Source: Telmatactis stephensoni
Taxonomy: Eukaryota > Cnidaria > Anthozoa > Actiniaria > Isophelliidae
Assembly (NCBI GenBank): GCA_029948255.1
Contig: JALIZF010001517.1
Span: 101,001 to 165,000 of the forward strand
Direction of reading: 5' to 3'
Length of the DNA stretch: 64,000 nt
Part shown: one piece after another, positions 48,392-60,500 of the stretch
Layout of the letters: the number at the start of each line of letters is the position of its first letter
Numbering within the stretch: position 1 is the first letter of the stretch
Translations under genes and position numbers: made by a program
The notes under the pieces: model-generated
Told to the model about the DNA's origin: nothing
Database searches by the model: none
The model's input: the letters and a program-made list of their open reading frames with translations, nothing else

Positions 48392-49953
48392 CTTGATTTT
48401 CTCGTCATACACTGTAATACTGTAATATCTGGCCTATTCGCGCCATCCTTGCATACAAACACAAATTCTCTAGGTGCTGTTCATGTCGCAAAAACGTGAA
48501 GTCATTTGCTTAGCTTTAAGTAGTTGCTGTTTTTGATTTTTCAGATGCAAACGCTAGCAACTGCTGTAAAAAATGATGACATTGTGCAGCATTTTAAGCA
48601 AGTTGTCGCCCCATTTGTTCGCAACACTTTTATTATTTCAAATGCCACCCAGAGTGCCTTGCAAGCAATGCCATCTTCTACAGGCCTTTCCGGTCCAGAA
48701 GCTCTTCCCGAGTTTATAAAGAAGTTTCAGAAATGCCTTCTGGAAGCATTGTCTGGTGTAAGAAGTTTCGCATTTCTAAAATAAAGTATAAGTGCATACA
48801 TAGACCTGCTAGGTGTATCACAGACACATTGCTTGCAAGTATTCTTGCACTTTTTAGGTCAACACGGTTATTCAATTAGACAGAGTTTTAAAGGACAAAC
48901 CAAACACTCCTTTGGTGGCCATTAGAATAGACCTTTTGAACAGTCTGTGTTTGAAAAAAAAATCTACATGTTCTTGGCCCAAAAGCGGAGGTGAAAAGGA
49001 TAATACAGCAGTTAAACATTGGTAATATTTTCAATATCAATTTCTTTATGTGACTGCATGAGTTTGGTGGTTTCTTTACACAAGGGTGCAAAAACGAAAA
49101 AAAAAACTAGCTTCACGCTATTTATTACTTCTATATTGTGATAACAAAACAATTTACATGAAAGAATTGACATTATTTGACTGCATTCCGTGGTTGCATG
49201 TTGTGCGATTTTAGGATTTGCATTCTAGTTAGACTCCATTCCATTTAAAGCTATATGGTAAAGCTTCGCTACTTATGAATATTTTGTTTGCTACACGTCT
49301 GTCATGTTGGGTTTGCATACAACAATGGCGTTATCAATGACGAAGACACAATTTCGTAACATGGGATTGAAATGAAGATCCACACCAATGAAGCCAGAAG
49401 TTTGGAGTTGTTGCCTTCAAGCCATAGAAAAAGGAATTTTTAATCTCACAGTTTTTTTAGATTTTTTGACATTTGAAACCCACAATTCTATATTTTGTAA
49501 TATCCATTCATTGTCAAAGATTTATCATTTTTTATCTTTCAGGAAAGACATATTTGGAGCAAAGATTCTACTCGCCTAGCAAACAGAGAGAAACCACAAA
49601 GGGACCTGTTGCGATTTTTCCGGGCTATTTTGATAAGGAAGTGGTATCTACTCTGAGAAAAGGTGACTTTCACAAGGAGTTCTTTTGTTTTCAAGCATTA
49701 ATCAATCAATCAATCAATCAATCAGATTAAAAAATTACTACCCTCCTTGGAAACTGTGAAAAAGCAGTTATTTGACTTTAGAATAACGTATTCACTAATT
49801 AAATAACCATGTGCAATAGCAACCTTAACCAAAAATAGGATCTGTAACCTTAAGAGATATTTCTCAATGGCAATGATTTCTTTAAACAGCTTCCAAAGGC
49901 ACTATACTTCCTTCCACATCACCAGACTGCATTGTCGGCACTCAAGATGTGTG

Positions 49954-51135
49954 GTAAGAATATATTTTATTTATTTTATCATGCCTCCTTAACGCTACAA
50001 ATAGGGTATACTAGTTCATGAAATGATTGGCTGCATGAATAGTGAAATGGGTGCGGCCTATTTCTTTTGACAATTGCACTATTTGTGCTAAAACAATTGC
50101 AAACTCGATGGCTGTTTTATCAATAGGCAGCCCTGGCTATTCACTTGTAGATAGCTTTCTAAAGGAATCCATCTGTAGATAATTTGATTTTTAAACCTGT
50201 TCTTTTTTATTATTGTTGGTTTTTCTCCCGGGGAGGCTCGACTTGAAACATTCATCTACTCTAGACGTTAAACGCGATAAACAAAGGCCATCCTAATGTA
50301 GAAATCCCTAAACGGTCTAACTCCACACTATCTGAATTTTAGATTTTTAAGTTGGAGTAACACAATCTGTTCTTCTCTTAAAAAAAATTATCCAGTAAAA
50401 TGCTCATATGCTTATAGTGGCGGCGCGAATCGATGGACGGGCAGTTTCTCTGGAATATTTTTAATCACTATCAGTATTATTCTATGTTAGTCAATAATTC
50501 CCGACTTTCACGAGGAGGCGAGACTCTTATCTTTTAGTATATATTTGATTCTATTCAATGTTACCCTCATGAATTTTACTGGTATTCATTCATTCATTAA
50601 TTGAAGTACTCAAAATTAATTTCAGATAGAAACTTTGGTGTAGAAGTAAATGTAGAGCACCTTTAGGCAAGGATAAAGAAATTGAAAGGTATAAAATTAG
50701 ACACTAGGCCTAAAGGACCTAGAAATAAGGAAGCTCAAATAAATCATCAAAAGAAATACAGATGAGCTTTTCCGACCATTTCTAAATTTAGCCAAATCAC
50801 AAACTTGAGCATCCTGCGCATAAACAAACCATCAGTGGCGGATCCAGAAAGTTACAAGGGGGGCTAACCCAAGAAAATTATCAATTTGATAGATTAGGGC
50901 TGCATAAAATGAATTTTTTTCAGACGAACACTGCCCTAGTTGTTTGTCAGAATGAGTTCCATTCAGATTTTATTTTATTTATTCATATCATAATTTCTAT
51001 TGCTATATTTTTAAACCCTAAAAATGGTGGTGGTTAGTCATCCTAATCACTCCCTGGATCCACCCTTGAACCATGTTTGTTGTAGTTCTCTTATTATGAC
51101 ACAAGAAATTGATTTAACTCCCTCTATTTTATAGC
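49954..51135. other. Intron-like non-coding stretch
   Basis: No coding or repeat structure that I can support, other than AT-rich sequence. It separates exon 49890-49953 from the exon array. Confidence 0.4.
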
Positions 51136-52434
51136 CACTTCATCTGCCCATATACGTTGGGAACATTTCAAAGTACAAAATCAATATTGATACTAGCTTG
51201 GATTTTAAATCTCACAGAATCTCAAGAAAGTGCGGGAAGTACGATGGAGAGCAGCAACTGCACGAATAATAAAGACAATGCAGAAGTTATGACTTCTAAA
51301 TATCAGAGGACCTCTGGATACTGGACTTTTCCAAGTAGATAGTCGATATTGACAGTTGGTGTGGTTTCAAACTCACAGAGCAAGAGAGCGCGGGACGTAC
51401 GATGGAGAGCAGCAACCGCAGGAGGAATACAGACAATGCAGATGGTATGACTTCTAAATATCAGAGGACCTCTAAATACTGGACTTCTCCAAGTAGATAG
51501 TCAATATTGACAGTTGGTTTGGTTTTAAACTCACAGAGCAAGAAAGCATGGGACGTATTGTGGAGAGCAGCAGCCGCAGGAGGAATACAGAATGCAGAAG
51601 GTATGACTTCTAAATATCAGAGGACCTCTAGATACTGGACCTTTCCAAGTAGATAGTCAATATTGACAGTTGGTGTGGTTTCAAACTCACAGAGCAAGAA
51701 AGCGCGGGATGTACGATGGGGAGTAGAAATCGCAGGAGGAATGCAGACAATGCAGAAGGTATGACTTCTAAATATCAAAGGACCTCTGGATACTGGACTT
51801 TTCCAAGTAGATAGTCAATATTGACAGTTGGTGTGGTTTTAAACTCACAGAGCAAGAGAGCGCGGGACGTACAATGGAGAGCAGCAATCGCAGGAGGAAT
51901 ACAGACAACGCAGAAGGTATGACTTCTAAATATCAGAGGACCTCTAGATACTGGGCGATATTAATCAAGTGAAACTTTTCGATGTAGATGTCAATATTAA
52001 CAGTAGGTGCGGTTTTAAATTCACAGAGCCCGAAATCACGGGACGTACAATACAGAGTAGCAACCACAGGAGGAATACAGACAAAGTAGAAGGTATGACT
52101 TCTAAATATCAGAGACCGTCCCTATACTGAACTTTTCCAAGTAGATAGTTAATATTGACAGTAGGTGCAGTTTTGAACTCATAGAGCAAGAAAGCGCGAG
52201 ACGTACGATGGAGAGTAGCAACCACAAAAGAAAAAGTGACAATGAAGAAGGTATGTGTTGTTCGTCTGATATTGACCATATATGGTCATGAATTTCATAT
52301 TAGAGACGTCTAAATACAGAGTGATATATACTTGTAGATAGCCAATATTATAACACTAGCTTTGTTTTTATACCCACAGAGCAAGAAAGCGCGAGACGTA
52401 CGATGGAGAGTAGGAGCCGCATCAGTAACAGAAG
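51136..52434 (+). repeat. Tandem array of ~158-bp units, each with a 66-bp phase-1 exon
   Basis: Eight related units. In each, an AG acceptor (usually ACTCACAG) precedes a block encoding EQESAGRTMESSNRRRNTDN followed by AE or AD, then a GTATGA-like donor. Exon intervals: 51218-51286, 51379-51444, 51537-51600, 51693-51758, 51851-51916, 52027-52092, 52185-52250, 52380-52434. Five are exactly 66 bp, so they start and end in phase 1 and can be skipped or added without changing frame. The first has 69 bp and a TT in place of the GT donor. The third (64 bp) and eighth (55 bp) would shift the frame. Unit seven joins the PHD exon in phase. Confidence 0.75.
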
Positions 52435-53159
52435 GTATAAATGTTATTCGTGTTGCTGAGCTTTCCCGTGATATATTCTTTGCATAATTATTGAACTATT
52501 TTTACAACGTGAACAGAGCGTTGTAGTTGGTAATATTACTTCTTGCTAAAACTGTTTGTTTGTTTGTTTGTTTTCTTTTTCCAGCTTTTAAAGTAGTCAC
52601 AACCCCTGTGTTACCAGAAAGGAAAAGGAGAAAAGTTCAGAGGGATAGTGATATCTGCCCTGTGTGCTTACAGCATGCAGAAGGAAACTGTCCAGTGCTG
52701 CAACACCAAATGTGGACAGTGGACACACTGTAGGTGTGCGGGCCTGACATTGCGTCAAGCTAAACGTTCATATACTTTCCTTTGTCTCTTGTGCAAATAG
52801 AATGTAGATACGATTTTACTTGTTTATGTTATTTTTGAATATCTAGTACAACCAAACAAGAAAATATACTGGTAATCATGCATTTCATGCATCTATTTCT
52901 CAATTATATGCCCAGACATGTAATTTGGTTTTTGCTCTTTGAGCAATTTGCTCCATACAACACTGTACACTGCTAGATCTTTGAGCATAATATGTACTAA
53001 ATAATGCTCTAGAAATTTAAAATCAAATAGTATTTGTTTGAAATAAATTCAATCTTTTGAAAATAAATGTTATTATGAGTAACACCAATGGCTGGGTATG
53101 CTTGCTGCATTACCGTATATGCATGCTCCACACTCGAGACTTGTAGGCCTATGGGAAAA

Positions 53160-53905
53160 TGTAGGACTGTCAGGTGTTATAGGACTGTCGTGTGTTGTAG
53201 GACTGTCGGGTGTTGTAGGACTGCCGTGTGTTGTAGGACTGTCGGGTCTTGTAGGATTGTTGGGTCTTGTAGGACTGTCTGGCCCTGTAGGACTGTCATG
53301 TGTTGTAGGACTATTGGGTCTTGTAGAACTGTAGTGTGCTGTAGGACTGTCGGGTGTTTTAGGACTATCGGGTGTTGTAGGACTGTCGGGTCTTGTAGGA
53401 CCGTCGTGTGTTGTAGGACCGTCGTGTGTTGTAGGACTGTTGGGTCTTGTAGAACTGTAGTGTGTTATAGGACTGTCGTGTTGTAGGACTGTCATGCGTT
53501 GTAGGACTGTTGGGTCTTGTAGAACTGTAGTGTGTTGTAGGACTGTCGTGTTGTAGGACTGTTGTGTGTTGTAGGACTGTCGGGTCTTGTAGAACTGTAG
53601 TGTGTTGTAGGACTGTCAGGTGTTGTAGGACTGCCAGGTGTTGTAGGACTGTCGTGTGTTGTAGGACTGTCGGGTCTTGTAGGACTGTCGGGTCTTGTAG
53701 AACTGCATGTAGTGTGTAGGACTGTCGTGTGTTGTAGGACTGTCGGGTCTTGTAGGACTGTCGGGTCTTGTAGGACTGTCGGGTCTTGTAGGACTGTCGT
53801 GTGTTGTAGGACTGTCGGGTCTTGTAGGACTGTAGTGTGTTGTAGGACTGTAGTGTGTTGTAGGACTGTCTGGACTTGTAGAACTGCATGTAGTGTGTTG
53901 TAGGA
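53160..53905. repeat. 18-bp minisatellite (TGTAGGACTGTCGGGTCT-type)
   Basis: About 40 copies of an 18-bp unit built on TGTAGGACTGTCGGGT with variable ends (GTGT or GTCT). Occasional 13-bp short units occur (near 53470 and 53540). The unit length is a multiple of three and contains few stop triplets, so long open frames appear on both strands (CRTVVCCRTVGS on plus, LQDPTVLQHTTV on minus). I regard these as by-products. Confidence 0.9.
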
Positions 53906-54334
53906 AAGCAATTTACAATGCTTTGTTTGGAATTTGATGGATCTTACTCGCTCTGACAAGTATCATTGACATATGTTATCATTTTCCTTTTCACTAAAAT
54001 CAAACAAGCAATGCCGCTTACTCATGCATCGGAATGTATAGGACCGACAAAACCCGTCATAAATGAGTGTGTCCCTATTCTCAATGGGTATATAGTAACA
54101 TAAATTCTGTCAGTAAAGATATTTATATATATTATGAACTCGGAAATGAAAAAGGAATGAATGAAAAATGAAAGTCGGAAAGAAAAGAAAAAGCAGTGAG
54201 CAAGATTGAATAAAAGAAAAGAGAGTGATGCAAAATGAACGAAATTAGTAAGGGGATGTTTTTGAAATAAAAACGACCAGAAAGGCAAAAATGAAACAAA
54301 AACATTTATTGAAAATTATGGAACAATAACAATC

Positions 54335-54480
54335 AGATTTGGTTATTTGTTTTGTATACAATCAGTATATAATTGTTCGACTTGTATATAATAGAATCAG
54401 TATATAATTGTTTGACTTGTATATAATATAATCAGTATATATATGTTTGACTTGTATATAATAGAATCAGTACTATCGTT
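54335..54480. repeat. ~38-bp AT-rich tandem repeat
   Basis: Three to four copies of a unit containing GACTTGTATATAATAGAATC followed by AGTATATAATTGTT. Confidence 0.75.
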
Positions 54481-54780
54481 TACAATAAATTCATTATATT
54501 ATAATTATTGTACAACTCTGTTATGGCAGGGCAATTCACAATATATAGAGCCATTTTTGTATGAGTGGGAAACTGACATAAATACAATATGGAACTGAGA
54601 AACTGCAGTTACAATATGTGCGATTTTGAATGTGTCATTTTTGTTCTCCACTCATACCTGTATGTGCCCTGAATCAAAGCGGCAATGATTACCCTTATCT
54701 GGTTGTGACAGTGAAGTGCTGTCTTTCATTTCGCGCAACGATATTCCACTTTTTGTGGTCATTGACGCAACATATCTAAA

Positions 54781-54945
54781 TTATTGACTTTGGACTTGTA
54801 GGTCGCAAAGGGCCTTTCCTGCTCCTTGACTTTCAGCCGCGATAATGTCAATGACATACACTTTGGCAGTTTTCTCTGCCACATGCAACTCTTGGGCGAT
54901 TTCTTGGAAGTCTTTTCCACTTGACCAAAGCATGTACGTTTGCCT
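54781..54945 (-). CDS. Helix-turn-helix terminal exon (orphan)
   Basis: In the minus-strand frame ending at TAA 54783-54781 the sequence reads QTYMLWSSGKDFQEIAQELH then VAEKTAKVYVIDIIAAE. This is a good helix-turn-helix: a 'FQEIAxxLxVAEKTAxVYxID' recognition pattern like those in response-regulator-type or HTH_40-type DNA-binding domains. It appears to be a last exon. The upstream exon was not identified, and a longer open frame in another phase overlaps it. Transposon origin is possible. Confidence 0.4.
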   Translation of the reverse strand, partial: RQTYMLWSSGKDFQEIAQELHVAEKTAKVYVIDIIAAESQGAGKALCDLQVQSQ

Positions 54946-55436
54946 TTTTTGTGGTTAAGCCGTAACCATAATGTCATTGAGTGTGTAAGGTGTGTATGTG
55001 TACCCGAATTGCCGAAGTTCACACGAAGTGATATATTCGACAGGCATCCGGAATTGACTCGAGGCTTACTTAGTCAGTTTTAGTCGATTTTAATGATTGA
55101 AATATAATTCACACCAAGAAATATCGTCTTTTCATTATCCATTATTGCTCTTTTTATATAAATATCTTCATCTATGTGAACTGTGTTGCACATTTTTCGA
55201 AAAATTATGGCGTTACGAAGATCTCTCGAAAGAGACAGGAAACCCAATGCTACAATGCAGTTGTTTGATTTTGTGATGTATTTTAAGAAATACTTGCCAT
55301 TTATAGTCAATAGTTGCAATCACGGCGATTTCACCGGCCATCTGGTAGACCATAAGACCTTTCGGGCAATTTGTGAGCCCACGATGTTTTCGGACAGCGT
55401 TTTTCACTTGGCGCACGCGTAGATGTTCAATTCAAT

Positions 55437-56399
55437 ATGGCGGACATGTGAACAAATCTTGGGACTGATTTAAGTTTGAATTCTTTGCCGTCCTACAAAG
55501 ATCTCGCTTTCTTTTTCCGTTCACAAGTTAAGTATTTTGAGCAATGCTTTGTTCGGAAGATCAAGGACATTAATTTGCAACGAATTACATTAGAAAGTCC
55601 ACGAGAAAAGCTTGTTTCAGTGGTACTCTCGAAAGTTGTTTTTAATACTTCAATTGCTTCAAAACTGGAATGTGGTGAAATAGTTCAAAAAGACCCGTTT
55701 GTCTGCGAACTGAGAACCTTATCCCGTGTTTGTGACTTACTTGGCATAAATTCAGTGGTCAGAAGATTTACCTCCGGCGATTTCGTTGTAATTTTTCCAG
55801 TTTATGCTCTGACAGAAGATATATTAGATCAAAATCTAACGAAGGGCCAGCTGTTATTTGGGATAGAGGAAATAGATGGAGTTAACATGAAGCTATTACT
55901 GCCGTATGGTGGCTCAAATCCAGGAGGAGAGGAAACATTCCAATGTATTGAGGTGAATGATTATGCACTTCATTTTCCTCCTTTCAAGGGGGAAGGTACA
56001 TTAAATGTTGATAAAGACAGTATGTTTTTTTACACCCTTCCCAATGTAGTGCGAACTGGGGATCATATACTTACCCGCAATGAGACCTTCAAAGTACTTG
56101 GAGTGGTGAATGACTCTTTTAATAGCAAAAGAGATCTTGTAAGGATTGACAAATATCCAAAGTTTAATGCAAAACGTGCTACATATTGCTTGAAGAGGCC
56201 TGTTAGGATCATTTGCAAACAAATTATTTTGCCAAATACTCTTCTACAATACAACAGAAAGGTTTCTTTGAAGTATTTTAAAGAAGATGTCCAACTCCAG
56301 CAAGGTGAACTGCATCTAAAGTTTCACAACTCAGCTTTCAATGCTATTGGAATCATGACACAAGATGTAGCTATCACTAGTGAAGAACTACAGGGTTAA
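55437..56399 (+). pseudogene. Orphan single-exon gene, ~320 residues, with TGA at codon 5
   Basis: An ATG in good context (AATATGGCGG) at 55437 opens a frame that hits TGA at 55449-55451, then stays open for 315 codons to a stop at 56397-56399. The rest looks like real protein: LPSYKDLAFFFRSQVKYFEQ near the start, a central LLLPYGGSNPGG loop, and TLPNVVRTGDHILTRN. No membrane segment, zinc motif or known domain was recognised. Either the TGA is a disabling mutation, or translation starts further in, or an upstream exon splices in after the stop (an AG at about 55474 is possible). It converges with the transposase-like gene at 57543-61686 and may belong to the same element. Confidence 0.45.
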
Positions 56400-56497
56400 A
56401 AAATTCCACAGTCCAAATAACAATATTGTCAAACTACCTAAATAAAGGAGTGCCAGGAGTTTCAGGTTGAACAGACCAATAAGCAAATGCCATATAT

Positions 56498-57090
56498 AGT
56501 CAAAACACCTCAATTGTGGGCACCTAGGAATGATTATTGAATTTAAATTTGCAAATTTGATTTCATTATTCGATTTAAATTTGGAAGATTGTAACAAAAA
56601 CATTGAGTGCACTGAAATTGTTGTATGGCCATTATATGGTGCAGTTTCTGAGAAATGTTTGGTTTATGAAATCTGATTCGTTCATTTGGTCAAACGTGCA
56701 AACTGCTGGCCAAATGCACCTTTCAAGCGTAAGCAAAGGCAAATTTTGGAAATGGCAAATGATTTAACAAAAACAGAGATAAAATCCAATTTATGAGTGC
56801 GATATTTTGACTGAAAACGTTCATTATGGGAACCAGTGGTTTTATGAGGGCCAACAGAATCTAAATTTTCGGTGCATTTTTGTTTTGAACAATAATAATC
56901 TTAAGTATATGAATGGAAATGTACTCGGAATAATGTTAGAAATAAAGTGTTATTCCCGCTGGGGGCTCGGATTTTTCCGAGTCTTTATTTACACTTGATG
57001 AAGCATAACACTTTATTAATAATAATCTTCCAAATATCAATGAAAATTTAAATATTCAATAATCAGTCCCACAATTGAGGTGTTTTGACT
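56498..57090. mobile_element. ~593-bp pogo-like MITE
   Basis: AGTCAAAACACCTCAATTGT at the left is inverted as ACAATTGAGGTGTTTTGACT at the right, next to TA. The arms extend about 60 bp with mismatches. It lies just downstream of the orphan gene at 55437. Confidence 0.7.
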
Positions 57091-57542
57091 GTAACTATTT
57101 CACACCTCATGTATTTACTGTCGTTGATAGTTGACAAAACGAGAAAGTATCAAATGTTATTTACAGTTTACTGTTCAAGCATACAAGGTGGCCTGACAAG
57201 AAAATGTTGCGTTGCCCAACAAAGTATGTTGTTGTATGTTGACCCTATATTTCTTGTTTATCTCTGATGTGGGCTAGCCAGCAGATAAATCATTCACAAG
57301 ATTATCATAAGAGATTGAAGTTCCAATTGGTTGCTCTGTGGACTAACCCCCATTTTAAAATTCCTATGTCTAATGATATACTGTTAAGTATTGTTGTATT
57401 TCCATAACATTGACTCATGTATGTTACAACATAAATTTTAATATGCAAAATGCTCCTTTGTCTCAAAACTATATTTTATAAAAATGTAGGTAAGGAGGCT
57501 ACATTGAAATGTATACTTAAAAGTGCATACATGTAAAATGTA

Positions 57543-60500
57543 TTAGCTTTCATAATCAGAATCATCAAACTGCAAAGCAGGCTGGGAGGGATGCATTGGA
57601 CAACCCTTGTTCTTTTTTGTGTGACCAGACTGTCCACATGCTGAACAAGCAACATCTCTTTTTTTCATAAAAATGTTATCAGTGTAATGAAAATGTTGAA
57701 TTCTTAGTATTTGAACTATTCTATGAAATCTATGCTCGTCTTGATTTGTGCTGCTCCATTCCAATGTTTTGACTAACTTGTTGAGGTGTTCAGATGAGGC
57801 ACAGCTAAAGTATCCATAACCCCACCCAAGTAGATTATACCAAAGGACCATTTGCTTACCAATGTGGTCTCTAAGGATATGTAAATAAGGGAGCTTAGAA
57901 GTACATTGTGCCGGTCCATATTGCCTAAGCTTTTGGAAGAACTCTTCGGCACGATTCGAAAAAGAATTCACTCTCTCTGCTGAACTTGTATGACTACGAA
58001 GATCTCTGAAATAAATGGTACGAAATTGAAAATAAAGACATGTAATAATAGTAATGGCATAAATTTTAATAGAAATTATTTTATAATTCATACATATATT
58101 TTTTGATTTGTGTCCTGCAGGTCATTTTCGACAAAATATACAATTTGAAGAAAATTTCATACCTGGTCAGATCAGCACATTTTTGATAAAGAAAGTGGAG
58201 CTGCCTCATCTTGAGAAAGCTAGGATCATCCCACTTTTCTGATGTCTATGAAAATAAGTGCATTTGCTTATAATTATTTTACCTAGTGGGGAGGGGAGGG
58301 GCTGCATAACCCTGGATTTGTTCCCTGGAATTTAGAAATCTGTTTCTAAAAACTCACTAATAATTCGTCCAATGAGTATTCAACTCTGGATCACATGAAC
58401 TTTTAAACTAAGATACAGCACTGATTAATTATTATACATGAGAGTTTTAACTGATCATTCTCGTAGCTAAAATACTTATGCATAAACACTGGCGCTTTAA
58501 TGGGAGACCTCAAATGACCCACTGCTCATAACCCTAAGAAGTTTTTTTTAATTTTTAACTAAAACTTTGAACTAACCAAGGTGAGCAGATTTTAGAAGTG
58601 ATTTAAAAAACTCGTAGATTGTGCTTTATTGTGGATATAAAGACTCTGCCTTGGTGTTATGTTTATATCTCACGATAAAACACTCCTGCTCATTTTTTAA
58701 ATATCAAATACGGACTAGAAAAAGTTTAAATCTATACAATGGCAGATCTATGGGTAAAGCAAGTGGCCGGTTGTCTTCAAAAATAGCAGACAAATTACTG
58801 TAATCCCTGAAAAAATGATTTGTAATGTAAATTAGTTGCTATGGAATTACCCTAATAGCAATTGCTATTTCTCTTTGTAGGTGCATATTATTAGTAACCT
58901 GAGGTCTGATGAGAATATAATTGTGTATATATCCTTTTAGGATAATATAATAAGAAGAACAAAAAATAATAACAATATAATTACCTTTAAGAAACTATTT
59001 ATGAGCTTCTTACAATTGGTTTCCAATATTTTACAGTCATTGCCTGTCATCTTGAGTGTAGAACTACCATCATAATACTTATTCTTACTAAAAAAAAAGA
59101 ATGGACAAAAAGTGATGTTAGTGTCTTATTGAAGCTTTCATGGTTTTTTTTCTTCAAAACAGGCATCCATGACCTAACGTCACAGCACTTTGAAATCGTC
59201 CGAAATCATACAGAGTTCAGGGGGCAACGTCAAACAGCTGAGGATGCTCAATGTATCTTTTAGAAGAAAAAGAGGGTTAGGGTTGTAAATAGTAAGGGTT
59301 GCATATCTCTGGGCTCCATAAAGTGCTAAAGCTAGGGATCAGCAATTGAAGAAAACATGTCCATGATGTGAATAATTTTTTCAGTACCTTTTGTGGTAGC
59401 TTTCAATTTGAAAGGCAAGATAGCCACAACCTATTGACCGCAAAACAGCAGGGATTTCAGCTTCTTGTTTTCTCTTGCTCACTAAATTGAAAAACATCTT
59501 CCACAGATACCGATGGTGAGCCAAAATTAAGTCCACAAGGTAACAAGCAGCTTTCACTAAATGCAGAAAAGATGACAGTTCCCTGCAATAAAGTGAGCCA
59601 AAATAACAAAAAAGTAACTAAATAATAAAACATTTATTATAATAAAATGATAAAAATAATAATGATAATAACAAAAGTAACAATAACAACAACTGCAAAA
59701 ATAAACAACAACAATAATAATAATAATAATAATAATGTGCGATAAGAATAAGAGTTTAGCACAAAGTCTAGACGAGAATCTTAATAGACCTTATTGGCTG
59801 ATGTGTTGCTATGTACGTTTCTGCCCAATTCAAAACCTTTGGGAATAAGATTTTTTGTCTTGGAATATTTGGGCACAAAAGTAAGTATTCCCGGAGGTTT
59901 TGAATTGGGAGGAAATGTACATAGCAACACATTAGCTGATTAGGTCAATTGTTGTTGGAACTTACCGTTTGACTAAGATTGGCTTGCTGGAATTTCTTAT
60001 ATCTGTAGATGATTTGTCAGGCTCTTTACCCAGTTTTTCCTCAGCTTCTTTACCCAATTCTACCATATGAATGAGGGTCTGTAAGGGAGCTGAGCTTGGG
60101 ACAGGTTTATCCCAATCTTCAGTCTTTTTTTCACACCAATAACAACCATATGTTGCTGTGCATCTGCATTTTCCAAGGGTTTCTTTCAAATGTCCAAGGT
60201 CAGCAACAAAAAACACCACTACATTGAACTTCTCTCTGACATTGTCACCAGTTGTCAGTGTTAGGCCATGCTTGACTGCAGCGGTTACAGATTCATAATG
60301 ACTGCTTACATGAGCTCGAATGTATTTCCTTGTCTCTGGTCCTCGCCAAATTGAAGATACAAACTGGCCATAAGGAGAACTTATTAAATCAGTAAGATTG
60401 AGAATGTTGAAAGACATTTGTTCTGTAGGTTGTTTGGAACTACCTCTAAAATTATCTCCAGTTTCACGTAAGAAAAATGTACGATTATCTGGATCTAACT

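Larger units (their letters stand above)
47505..52800 (+). pseudogene. Multi-exon gene ending in a PHD-type finger (orphan; some exons broken)
   Basis: Likely exons with GT-AG edges: 47505-47776 (contains SIWGRTFNLLLRKVSACVGE), 48545-48757 (VVAPFVRNTFIISNATQSAL), 48858-49021 (VIQLDRVLKDKPNTPLVAI), 49543-49662 (YLEQRFYSPSKQRETTKGP), 49890-49953, ~51136-51286, an array of 66-bp exons to 52434, and ~52585-52800. The first three keep phase; the third to fourth joint does not, so an exon is missing or a shift occurred. The last exon starts KVVTTPVLPERKRRK, then CPVCLQHAEG. In another frame it continues with QCCNTKCGQWTHCRCAGL and FLCLLCK, a C4HC3 (PHD-like) pattern broken by a small indel near 52690. 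PHD fingers typically read histone tails. I do not recognise the N-terminal part. Confidence 0.45.

Noticed and set aside
53160..53905. Possible CRISPR array
   Set aside because: Units are 18 bp with no unique spacers, and the genome is animal.
53073..53959. Long frames on both strands read as proteins rich in CRTV or SPTTHD repeats
   Set aside because: They are side effects of an 18-bp minisatellite with few stop triplets; frames change at short units, and there is no start context or homology.
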